From assembly GCA_009760855.2 (NCBI GenBank), contig WPIO01000001.1, positions 1,483,501-1,547,500 of the forward strand: a stretch of 64,000 nucleotides of DNA. The letters are read 5' to 3'. The stretch's first letter is position 1. Each line of letters opens with the position of its first letter. Origin of the DNA: Cristatella mucedo. Its lineage: Eukaryota; Bryozoa; Phylactolaemata; Cristatellidae. Shown here in pieces: positions 26,102 through 37,500 of the stretch. The notes under the pieces are model-generated. The model was given only the letters and a program-made list of their open reading frames with translations, searched no databases and was not told the origin of the DNA. The position numbers and the translations under genes were made by a program.

Positions 26102-26597
26102 ATCATTCTCGCCTCCTGACATAGAGCGCTCTAACGTGCGTTCTTGTTCGTTGCAGAATTCTTCCGAAAACCGAAGTTCTTGCGAACATCGTATACGGAA
26201 ACGATACAGCTAAGACCTGTTTAAAGTTATTCTGATTGTTTTTTGACCGTAGCGCGTAAGAAATTACGTGCCTATGGACATCTAAACGCTTATCGCTTCG
26301 GGCTGCTGGGTCTCCCACGCCGGCGGCTGCATTAGCTACGCCGGCGGCTAGTAACCTACTTGTTAGTTATGGTCGTCAGCAGCTGCTATCGCTTCGTCAT
26401 CGTATATCAAATGCATTCCTAGATATTAATGTTGTTGCTAAGATTCATGAACTATGCATTAACAAAAGGAAAGCACCCTGTAGCCGCCGCGGTGGCCGGA
26501 ACCGCCAGCTTAGACGCTGCTCGTTTGGTATTCCTAGCATTGTCTCGAACCGCTTAGCACCCTCCCTGCATGCGTCACTGTAAATCTCTCAAACTTA

Positions 26598-27293
26598 GTG
26601 GTCATCAGGCCTGTTGTAACGCAATCGGCCAGACTTAACGCTTGCCTTTGGAATCCTCGCTCAATGTGCAATAAACCTCTAGTAATAAACGACCTTATTT
26701 CTGAAAATGGTATCGACCTGCTCGCCCTAACTGAAACTTGGCTGAAATCGATAAACTGCCCGACAATTAAAGACGCTACTCCATCTGGTTTCACGTTCTT
26801 TCGCACCCCTAGATCAATCAAAACTGGAGGTGGAGTTGCTATGATCGTGCGCTCGAAATTCAACTTCAAGCCATTTGCGGTACCCTCGAAGCAGTCTTTT
26901 GAATCAATTGTCCTGGTCTCACCCGAAAACAAGCTAGCGATAGTGGCAGTAGTCTATCGCCCACCAGGTACCAAATCCTCCTTTATCTCAGATTTCTCCG
27001 ATCTCATTTCGATTCTGTGTGCAAGAAATCGATCCTTATTCGTTATGGGTGATTTCAACGTTCACTTTGATAACTTATCTGACGCTTTCAGCACCGAATT
27101 TCGTACATTGACAGACTCATTATCTCTTGTGACTCATGTGCATGGCCCTACCCACATCAAGGGTCACACACTCGACCAAATTTTCTCATATAACTGCACT
27201 TTGTCATCACCAGTTATCACCAAATCCTGCTTATCTGACCACATGCAGATCTCATTCAATCTACAGTGTGTGCCCACATTCTCCTCTAAATAA
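26598..27293 (+). pseudogene. LINE A apurinic/apyrimidinic-type endonuclease domain
   Basis: This is the endonuclease that nicks the target in LINE retrotransposition. Visible motifs are a WNPRSM N-terminal strand, LTETWL (the catalytic Glu region), GGGVAMIVR, VVYRPPG, the GDFNVH catalytic Asp/Asn motif, HTLDQIF, and a final SDH catalytic histidine. The domain itself reads open for about 230 codons. The real start lies upstream: the frame is open from 26538 and, after an apparent one-base shift near 26570, continues from the basic N-terminal segment. It is separated from the RT by a frameshift at about 27290. Confidence 0.85.
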
Positions 27294-27301
27294 CCTGTGA
27301 A

Positions 27302-28962
27302 TCGCGAAACCTCAAGACCCTTGACATCGATGCTGTCCGTGCGAGCATATCTGCTTCACCTTTGCTGCTCAGTCCTCCCTCCGATCTGTCATCACTGGTA
27401 GATTGCTACAACACGATACTAGCTGACACGCTCGACGAGTTTGCACCTTTGACAAAGCGCACTGTGCGCCCCCGCCCAGACGGCCTATGGTTTACCACAG
27501 ACATTAAACTAGACAAGCCTACTAAACGAAAGCTTGAAAAGGCATACAAAAGATCCGGACTAACTGTCCATCGACAGGCATATGAAGACTACTGTAGGTC
27601 GTACCAATCGATCCTAGCAAAGGCTAAGTCTAGCTTCTATAGAAACATTGTTGAATCACAGATGCACAATCCAAAAATGCTGATGTCGACAATAAACCAT
27701 CTCCTCAACCGTTCCCAGGTTAGCTCCTTACCTGATGATCCTTGTGATGATCTAGCCGATCGCTTCTCTCGATTCTTTGTGCAGAAGATAGACAAAATCA
27801 GGGAATCCATCCCTGCGATGACAACCTTCCCACTAGAATGCTGTTCCTCGGTTCCTGGCTGCGCCTCGATGTCTGCATTTAAACAGGTCACTAGTGATGT
27901 AGTCCTAAAGCTCGTATCTCAATCAAAGAAGACAACAAGTCCACTGGACCTTATTCCCACTGTCCTGCTCCTACGTTGCATTGATCTGCTGCTGCCATGC
28001 ATAACCAACGTCATTAATATGTCATTAGCCTCAGGTCAGGTCCCAGCACCTTTCAAAAAAGCTGTAGTCAGGCCACTTCTCAAGAAAGCTACACTAGACC
28101 AAGAGAACTTAAGCAACTACCGCCCAGTCTCCCTTCTACCATTCCTATCAAAGACACTGGAACCGGTCGTGGCAGACCAGCTGAACTCGTAAATCGAAAC
28201 CTCACACCTTGCTAGTAAGTTCAGTATGACACTCAGTTGTACCTTTGCTTTGATCCCTCCCAGCCTTCGAGCACCTCAAATTCTCTCAACTCACTTGCTG
28301 CATGCATTGATGACATCCGATCATGGATGGCAGCAAATTTTCTAAAACTAAACGATGATAAAACTAACTTACTAGTTATGGGCAAACCTAGTGTTATTCA
28401 GAATTTGGAAAGGCTGACTTTCAAAATTGGCTCTGCCAGCATATCTCCAGTTGAATCAGCTCGAAATCTAGGTGTCATATTCCAAAGCGACCTCTCGTTA
28501 GACGACCACATCAGCTCCACAGTCAAATCAGCCTATTTTCAGCTTCATAACATTGCTAAAATTAGGGCTTGTTTAGATAAGGATACCACGTCCAAGTTGG
28601 TCCATGCATTCGTGACATCTCGTCTCGACTTCTGCAACTCACTGCTTACTGGCCTACCAGCATGTGCGATCAGGCGATTGCAGCTGGTGCAAAACTCTGC
28701 AGCTAGGCTTGTCTGTCGTGAGCGTCGCAGTTGCCACATTACGCCACTTCTCGCCGACCTGCACTGGCTACCAGTCAAGCAACGGATTGACTTCAAGGTT
28801 TTGTCGCTCACTTTTAGGTCCCTTCATGCTATGGCTCCAGCCTATCTTTCAGATATACTACCCCATCAGGCAAAGCATCGTATCACTCGCTTTTCGGAGT
28901 CCAACAGTCTAGAAATACCTCGTACAAACCTTAAATCCTTTGGAGACCGTGCATTTAGCTAG
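27302..28962 (+). pseudogene. LINE A reverse transcriptase missing its catalytic core
   Basis: The frame 27302-28190 encodes the linker and fingers, including VVRPLLKKATLD and NYRPVSLLPFLSKTLE. At 28190 a TAA occurs where the sister copy (44655-46055) has TAT. About 15 codons later the sequence jumps to TQLYLCFDPSQ (28237 onwards). Relative to the sister copy ~388 bases are missing, including the AFDTIDH, GVPQGSVLGP and YADD motifs. The remaining C-terminal region is open to 28962. Overall identity to the sister copy over the shared ~400-base N-terminal stretch looks like 97-98%. Confidence 0.85.
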
Positions 28963-29316
28963 TATGCTCCCACAGCCTGGAACTCCCTCCCGACCTGCAT
29001 CAGAACATCCCCTGACCTGACCACATTTAAAAGAAACTTAAAAACATACCTATTTAGGACATCATTTAGTGGGTCCCTGTGATTCGTCCTCGATGTGCTT
29101 ATGTGTGCTGACACTGTTCATGCTGCCACTAACCACATTTGCATGCTGACCCAGTGCATGTAACCCCTAATCATGTTATTCATTTTGTTTGTTTTTCAAG
29201 CATGATTTTACTTTTACATAAATTTAGCATGATCACTTTGCAGCAAATGTAAAGCGCCTAGAAAGAGATTAAGTTCTCTGAGGGCGCTTTATCAATTGCA
29301 ATATTATTATTATTAT

Positions 29317-31060
29317 CTAATTTTTTATGCTTAAGATAGTGACTGTTGGCCAGGGTAAGATGCATTTATGACCACGATGTGCAACATTTTTACAAGCATG
29401 AGTCATAATGAATGGGTCCAACTGGTGCTGCTATTAAAGAACCGAAGTTGTGGGTCAGACCCTTGTTAAAAGTCCAATGGATAATATTCTATTAATGTAA
29501 CTCAACAGTAGCTTCCTTTACAGCCAATATGATCCACTCATAAATGTTTGCAGCCAGCTTTCAATTACATACAGCAGCATGTGAAGCTTCCAGTAAATGG
29601 CTTAGATAAGCCATGGAAGCATAATACATCGCATAGTGCCCTAAGAGAAATTAATCTTTATTCAGGCGCTTTACATGTGCCTCGGGGCTCGAGCCCACGA
29701 CCTCAGCCAGACCTTGGTCTGGGTGAGCACCTCAACCACTGGACCAAACCTGGGTTTGAGCTTGGTCAACTCAGTTTTATAACCTACAGCTAAGTAAAGT
29801 AGCCAACTGAAGCTGGCTTTGCACTATGGATTGACCAGTTTCGGGCATTAAGTGCTAATCTGGCCGATTTATGCAGGATCATCAAGCGATGTAGGGGCCA
29901 GTTTCCAAATCCAGCCCTTCGGGAATAAAAGGCGATTTAAGGAAACCTACATCCTAACCTGCACCAAGTCGATTCAAATGGCCAATTTGCGTCCTGTTAC
30001 TATTCCGAGATAGCGTTTCGAGGGTTACAAGAAGACATGGTATGAGTTCTTAGACCCCATACAAACGTAATACCCATGCTAATCCAACCCAAGCTTGGAC
30101 AACATTGACATATTAACCAGTTATAATACATAAAAACTAACATCAGACACTACAACTCAGCACGGGGGCCGCATAAGCTTTTACAATTGACAACGAATAA
30201 GTGGGCAATTTGCCCAAATGATTGCACAAGGACAGCATCTTAAAAGCCCAGCATAACGTTTTCAAATAAATTTATTGCTAAACAACCAAACGGTGCTACA
30301 TCGTACCAAAGGACGGTAGCTCTTTAAAACCGAGCGGCGAGCTTCGCATTTTACCTCTGTTAGTTAGCTCTCAGTCTACACCAGCGCCATCCTAAAAGAA
30401 ATATAACATGATGCATAATATAAACGGAAAACGGGGCTACTTTTCGATGAAAAATGATTGTCGCTGTGGAAATGTCCACATGCACATGAGCAGTGCATGT
30501 GGAAAAGTGATCACAAGCTTCACTTTAGCACCAGTCAAATGAGACAGCTGAGCACGGCTGCCCCCGCAGACAGGTGCAAGCGGCTTAACATACAGTCAAG
30601 CAGCCTAATGAAATAAGCTAAGAAAAATGTCGACAGTAAGAAATTTCTTGTAAAAGCACATAAAACACCAACACGAGCCTACTAACATGGTTCAGCGGAT
30701 ACAACCTTACACAGGCCAGCAAATAGAACGCAGATCTTGAGCAATCATATTTGACGTTAGAAAGAACCATGGATGAGAATAGAGTTGATGGAAAAGAAAA
30801 GACATACACCTAGCATGACGATGCGGTAGATTTCTCAACACAAGCCCTTACCAATCGAGCCAGGGGCTACACGTTCTACCGGAGCGGAAGTATGTGGTGA
30901 GGCAGTTGAAGTTGGACACATTGACCATTGAATATTTATTAATGATTGTGGAATAACAGCTATGGAATATTTTGTAATAAGAAAATTGTATTTTATTTCA
31001 TAGTTTTTGTGCATATCGTACTCTTAGTAGGCAGATTAGCCGGGCTCGTCGGCATCGGCA
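29317..31060. other. Region between LINE A and the JmjC gene
   Basis: It holds one SINE S1 (29625-29755). Otherwise nothing is recognised. The last few hundred bases before 31061 should contain the promoter and 5' UTR of the JmjC/EF-hand gene, but no clear TATA box or upstream exon could be fixed. Confidence 0.45.
29625..29755 (-). mobile_element. SINE S1
   Basis: Minus-strand order: a box A-like 'ggtccagtggttgaggtgc', 'ggtctggctgaggtcgtgg', a box B-like 'ggctcgagccc', then the LINE A-like hairpin (gcgcctgaataaagatt, ctcttagggc). It is inserted upstream of the JmjC gene. Internal RNA polymerase III promoter elements would be expected from the head. Confidence 0.75.
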
Positions 31061-31539
31061 ATGTCCGGTCGTCCCCCACGGCGCCGCGTCGGAAGCTGTA
31101 GCCTAAGCATGCTCTACCTCTGTCATCTTCCACTGATCGCGGTGCTTACCGTTGAACTCGGCGGTGTGCAGGCCCACATTGAAAGGGCGGAGCATCCGCT
31201 TGGTCCAGGCCACCTCAAGAAGTTCGGAGAGGGCGGGCCGCAGGTGGAGGTTGATGTAGTCGAGCGGTTTCCCACAGCTGCCGATTTCTTCGAGCATTAC
31301 GCCAAGAAGTCGCGACCGCTGGTGATGAAAGAGGCCGTCAAAAACACGAATGCTTACGCCCTGTGGAAGGACGAATACTTTTTGGGACTCGAAGTGCCTG
31401 AAGCGGGTACTGTGCTCATCGAAACGAAGAAGAAGGAAAACCGGACGCAGCAAAGCATCCGTATGCCGTTCAAAGATTTCGTCGCCGTATATAATGCCAC
31501 CGACTACTATATGGTGGAGCCGGTACCGGAATTTCTGCG
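31061..31539 (+). CDS. JmjC/EF-hand gene exon 1
   Basis: It begins at the first ATG of a 174-codon open frame. It encodes a basic n-region (RPPRRR), a hydrophobic core around LYLCHLPLIAVLTV, a probable cleavage after VQA (residue 38), and the start of the oxygenase domain (ADFFEHY, SRPLVMKEAV, MPFKDF, TDYYMVEPVPEFLR). The donor is CG|GTATTG at 31540, leaving two bases of Arg160. The donor is weak, but the next exon restores the frame and the family pattern. Confidence 0.85.
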
Positions 31540-34500
31540 GTATTGGATGGCGTTGGGTCTGCATGCTACGGCGTCCATCTGAGTCTTCTCATCCTTGTAC
31601 TTAAACGGCTTCACCTAAGCAAGCTTAGGCTACTTTGGCTAGGCTCATGGGTGGCATCTTTTAGACATGCCACCCGGCGGGGGGGGGGTGGATTAGCGTT
31701 CGTTCCTGGCGTTTGGTCTAATTACATCGTCATTAGTCCTCGAGATTTGAACGCAGCAATTTTACAAACCAAGCGCTGCTACAGGGAATTTTACTCAGCT
31801 TAGACGGAGCACGGTATATCGATAGTTTAATATAAATATATAATGTAAAAATATAATTCACTTATATAGCGCCCCAAGAGAACTTAATCTCTATCCGGGC
31901 GCTTCACATATGCCTCAGGGCTCGAGCCCAAGACCTTGGTCGGGGGAGCACCTTAACCGCTAGACCAAACCATGGAGCAGGCCTTATTGACGTAGTTATT
32001 TGGACAGTGCATTGTGCCTTTCTCTCTAAGTAATGCAGATTCCCAAACTGGTAAAGTCTTGGAAGCTCGAGTTGCAGAGCAAACATGTCATCAGCCCTTG
32101 TCTCACTGTGAGTGGTGATAGTCACCCAATTTCCTAAACACCCATTTGCTATCCATATGGTGGTTTAAGTTCAACAGTTGGATTTTCTGAGTGTGATTGT
32201 TCTCTGCTTATCATCTTTTAGCACACATGGGCACCTATCCAACAGTATAGGACCTAGCATGAGATGATATTAATGAAGTTCTTTAATTGTGGTCACTATA
32301 TTTGAGTTGTTTGATATTGACAGCTTAAACTTTTTTCCAGATAATTGCATTAGGGAAAATGTACGGCCTATTGTAGATAATATACTTTCTGTTTGACTTA
32401 GCTGTTCCCATGGGCTACTGATTACCTCTTCCCATAGGAAGTGTTGTTGGCTTGTCAATTGAAGGAATTTGTGGAAAGCAGAGAGTTTATTCAGCTTCAG
32501 GTATTAAACTAATGTTGAACTAACTGAAGCTACAATTTTGTAAATGGAGTACGAAGCACATTTGGTGTGCTGCCATTGGGCAGTAACTATGACCGATTTT
32601 GAGCCTCTTAGGCTATGTATAGTTCTTTTGTAAACCGATTAGGGTGGCATTGTCCAAGTCAGTGCATTCAGGTCCTGTTGCTTTAAAAACCCTGGCTTCA
32701 ATGTAATTACAACAGAAATGTAAAACAGTAATTGATATAATGCAGGAGAGTTTGTTGTTTTAGGCATGACGTTTCCCTACCTGGCCCATTACAATGTCAA
32801 GACATGATCGACGGTCATTTGGTTGAACACGTAAGTTGCTTGGAACATAGAACTGTGCTCTGCACTGCACCACCATGCAAATGGTCTTGAGGTTTCACCG
32901 AAAGCCAGACAAGTTGCCTCTGTACATACTCCTCTCACGCAAACTCATTTGCATTGTAGATAATGTGGTTCAGCAGTGGCGGAACCAAATCGGTGGTGCA
33001 TACAGACTCTGTCGACAACATCATTTGCCTTTATAGTGGCGAAAAAGGGTTTGTCCTCATCGACCCGCATCGGTTTGGCGCTGCCACCGTGCTGGACCAC
33101 CCGGATGGCTCATATTCGTCGGTGGACGTTGACAGCGTCGACTATGATCGCTACCCGGGTTTTGCTAACGTCGAGTTTCACGTTGCTTCCCTCACCGCCG
33201 GGGACTGCCTTTTCATACCGTACAAATGGTAAGCTTCACACGAGGTCTGAGCAGCTGCAATGGCATGCCTATTTTTCTCATCCCAGTCGGCACCACTGGC
33301 GAGCAAGGCCTCTCCGACTGTGGCCGCCGGCATGGGCTTTGCAGGCCGACTGTGCCTTGTGCGAGTGCCCGGCTGCACCTGCTCTTCAGCTTACCAAAGT
33401 GCCGTGTTGCTTGCTGGCAGCACTATTGCCTCTCAGGGTGACTGCCAAAGCGTGATTCCCAGCCCTCGTGGTACCACGGTAGACGGTGGGCCGCAAGCAT
33501 CTTCTCTGTACCGGGTTGCTGTGAGTGCCTGCTCGTAGCATTAGTTCGGTGATCGTTTGCGTGTCACAGTCTCTGATCTGCATTTGCTGAATCTCAGTGA
33601 GCGCGACCAGGACACTCGAATCCGTTATTGATTCACGGCATCAGTTACCTACTGCTATCCCATCGTGTGTCGCATTGTCGCATGGCGGAGCTTCGTAGCA
33701 CTGCTGCCTGAGCAGGCTGGTTAGCTAGGAGTTGATTAAAAGTTTTTCCTTTACAGCAGCTGTGAAGTGCGAATAAAGAGGTTTTGTTCTCTTAGGGCGT
33801 TTTGCATGTCTATTATTATCATTAGAAGAGCCACGTTGCTGCCACCTGGCATAACCCTTCTGTCTCTTATGATTGGCAGCCTCAGGCAAGAAAAAGCTTT
33901 GTCAGTACTTAGGCAAGAGATTGTCTCATGATACGCTGCCACTAACCGAACTTGCATGCTGACCCTGTGCATGTCACCCCTAACCATGTTATTCATTTTT
34001 ATCAAGCATGATATTACTCACCATTTAATCTCAGTTCACTTTGCGGCAAATGTAAAGCGCCTAGAAAGAGATTAAGTTCTCTGAGGGTGCTTTATCAGGT
34101 GCATTATTATTATTATTTTTATTATGCTTGTGTTTTTGTTTTTGTCTTAGTGACTCGTTATTGCTTATATTTATGCAAGCTACATGCTGTTTTATGTGTT
34201 ATAAGGGGTCGAGGAACACTTAAAATGTAAGCTGCTTATGCAGCTTATTGCCTTTAAGTATGTAAGTGCATCCTTCACGATATAGCCCAATGTCATGGCA
34301 ACCTCAAGCTGAGCCTTTGTGTTTTGCATTCAACATTTTAAAGTTTGGCAAGTCTAACTCACTTGGCCGAATAGCCTGGCTAATCATTGTCTTTCTCGAA
34401 TAAAAGAAAAAGCATGTGTGCACACCTGGTCGTCTGCCTAATAAGCACTGCCATGCCCCCCCCCTCTTGGGGACAGAGCTGTTCCAAATTTATCCAGCAG

Positions 34501-37500
34501 AACTGTTGCAGCCACTGCTTGGGATGTTGCCTCGGACTCACAAATATAATCTAGCTGCTTGTGATCTAGTGTCTAGTGAAGTGTGGCATGTGACTGTAGC
34601 TTGTTTTTCTTTTCCCTAGCTCGTGTGCTTGCTACTCGGTTGTTCCACCGGTTGTCTCCACTTGCCGGGTCTCGGATGTAGTCCTATAGCACCAGTTTTG
34701 GGTCGCCGTGTGCATATTTTTAACCAAGTACATTTAGCTAGGTGCACGATCAGCCAGGGCAAATATGGCGTGTATTGTGGTTGCCAGATTGTTGTGCTGC
34801 TACGTTTTACTGTACACTTATGGTTCTGTTTGGTTAATACTTACTCTTTTGCCTGTCTTATGCAATCCCAGACAAGCTAACAATGTTTGACCGTAACCAT
34901 CGGGGATGTGTTAATAATATTTCTACCTGAACTACTCACTGAATGCCCCAAGCTGTGTGCCCATCTAGCTAACCGTGTCTAGCTTATCAGCTGCCCCATC
35001 CCCCCCCCCCGTGCGTCTAGCTGTTTCTACCGAAATGTACCTGATGCCAATGCTCAGGCTGCTTCCGTAGCCGTCTTATATTGATGGCTTTGACTGCCTG
35101 TTGGGTTTGCACCACCTTATCTATGTCTACCTCGTCAGTGTGTAAAACAAGCTTCTCAGCAATACTCACTTAGGTAGAGTCTCTCTGCTAGTTGTGCTTG
35201 ATCTCTCGGGGATGTTTAATGGCATTGATCATCTATCTTGAATGACCATAATCGTGCCTGTGTTATCAGTGGCATTGCACTGCAGTGGCTTAGGTACTAT
35301 CTCAATCAAAGGTTTTTGAGTATTGATGTCCAGACACAGCTGTCACCTGAGGGGCCTTTACAGTATAGCCGTGATGGCACACTAGGTAAGGTGGTTGCTC
35401 TTCCCGACCTCGGTCCTGAGGTCTTGGGTTTGAATCCTGCAGTGGGCGATCCTTTATTGCCTTTGCAAGCAGTGGTGATAGCCTTTAAGGCTTTTCTGCC
35501 ACTATGCAAAAAGAAGATTTGAATCAGCTAGTATTTTTATGGGGTGTCCCCAAAATATATATTTGGTCTGTTTCTTCTCTCTCTCTCTCTTTTACTGATA
35601 TAATTGTAAAGTGAAATGTAGGCTCTAATTGTTCAGATTGTATGCAGGTGTACATGTGCTTTGATCACTCCCTGGTTTCCAGCTCGGCAAACCCTGTTAA
35701 CTCCCTTGCATCCTGAATTGCTGACGTGTCCAACAGTATGACACTCTTTTCTCAACTGAAATAAACTAACTTACTAGTTATGAGATTACGGTTTCTGAGA
35801 AATTGTATAGCCTAGCCATCAAAGTGGCCTCTGCCTGCTTATCAACTTCAGCAGCTGCCCTAAATCTGGGTCCTGTTGCAAAGGCATCTTGTAATACATA
35901 CCACTTTAGCTCCTCAATTAAATCTGCTTACTTTCAGCTACACATTACTATAAAAAAATCTGGCTTGTTTAGACGTTTATTCCCCGGCCATCCGGTGCAT
36001 ACGTTTTTAACATTCGGTCTCGACTTCTCTAACTCAATACTTGCAGATCCGTCGGCCTCCTATGGGTTATGGGCTAGCACTTCACGACGAATGTCACCGG
36101 TAGGAGTCGTGCAGTGGCCCTCCTTTATTGCATTCTGCAAAGCGGGATTTGTGACCTCTAGCTTTTCTGCTAGGTATGTAAATAGTAGCCTTTCCTTTTG
36201 ATCGGGGACCGGTCTTGCCCACTGACTTGTTGGCAGGCATACGGGGTAAGGTAATCAAAATGACTGCTTAGTAGCAGACGGCAAGCTCCATTCCTGTAAA
36301 AATAAATAAATCCTAGCTGATTTAGCAGTCTCTTTTTGTATAGCGACAGAAGAGCCTTTACGACTATCACCACCGCTTGCAGTGGCGATAAAGGATCGCC
36401 CACCTCAGGAATCGAACCCACGACCTTGGGACCGAGGTCGTGAAAGCAACCTAGTGTGCCATCCCTGTCATCACCTTCCAGTTGTTGGTGTATACTCGGG
36501 AGGCTGCTCAGGCTGCACTGTGGCTCCTTATTGAAAGGGTTCTTGCACAAACCTGCTTAATGCAGGACGACCTACCAGAAAGTTGTTCTGCTCATGAAGA
36601 TAGTTTGCCCACCACTATAATTTAACATCTCCTGGTACAGGTGGCTAGCTCAGCTGATTTTTCTTCGTGTAATTTTTTTGGCAGTCAGCCAGCAGCATGC
36701 TGAATTAAAGTACCAATCGAGAAATGTATTCACTTTATAAAACCTAGATAAAAGTCAAACTGTATGAAGTGTTACTTAACGATAGCCCACGATTTCTACC
36801 AGAAAAATGTCTACCAGAACATAGCCTTATTGAGATGTAGCGTTAATTTTTATTAGAATGTACTTGCTTCCACATTTGTTTGCCAACTGGTTAGGAGGAA
36901 AAGGATTAAGCTTTGAACCTGGTTGGCTAGTTACATCAGAATCAGAGAAGAAACAGTTGTGAAGCACAGTTATTGGTAGAACCATCATAACACTGTAAAG
37001 TAAAATTGGATTTATCTTCAAGGACCTACTCTCTAGAATTCTTTTCACTGACAGTCTAGTGCTTCTTTGCGAATGGTCAAAATTTTGATTACAGCAATCA
37101 TTTGATTACAGAGTCAAACGTATGCCATGGTAGTGACTGGATGTCTTTTGTTTGGCTACTCCTTGACTATTCATTTGTATATGCAGAGAATGCATGAGAT
37201 TTAATTAATCTTTTGCTAGGCAATCATGCATGTTCTCAAACAAGCTTGGAGCCTCCCATTGCTGATTAGGCCATTTTAAGGTTTTTTCTGAGTTTGGAGC
37301 AGCATCCTCTTGCTCACCTAGTTATTCCTTGTTGTCATGTGCTCACCTAGTTATTCCTCGCTATCATGTCTTGTAGCTTCTCCTTCAGATCTTTCACCGT
37401 GTTAGCTTGTCTGCTCCATTTTTATTGTGAACGTCGTGCTATCAGGGGGTTGAGCTCACAAAAAATCTCTGGTTCTTTAACACTTGATAGCTATGGAATG

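Larger units (their letters stand above)
26102..29316 (+). mobile_element. LINE family A, complete-ended but RT-deleted copy
   Basis: An L2/CR1-type non-LTR retrotransposon. It has a 5' UTR (26102-~26340), an N-terminal coding region with a basic 'RRGGRNRQLRR' segment (about 26480-26530), AP endonuclease (26598-27293), RT N-terminal part (~27302-28190), a deletion of ~390 bp spanning the RT core, RT C-terminal part (28237-29090), 3' UTR, hairpin (29252-29293) and (ATT)n tail (29300-29315). The 5' boundary is supported by the short derivative at 24-290, which starts at the same point. Frameshifts lie near 26570 and 27290, and a stop replaces a Tyr codon at 28190. It cannot move by itself. Confidence 0.88.

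Noticed and set aside
26598-28962. Reading the 26-29 kb region as host genes with introns
   Set aside because: The endonuclease and RT motifs, 3' hairpin and (ATT)n tail identify a LINE. The gaps are frameshifts and a deletion relative to the 44.66-kb copy, not introns.
31103-31564. 153-codon minus-strand frame
   Set aside because: It is an antisense shadow of exon 1 of the JmjC gene, which has splice-supported continuation on plus.
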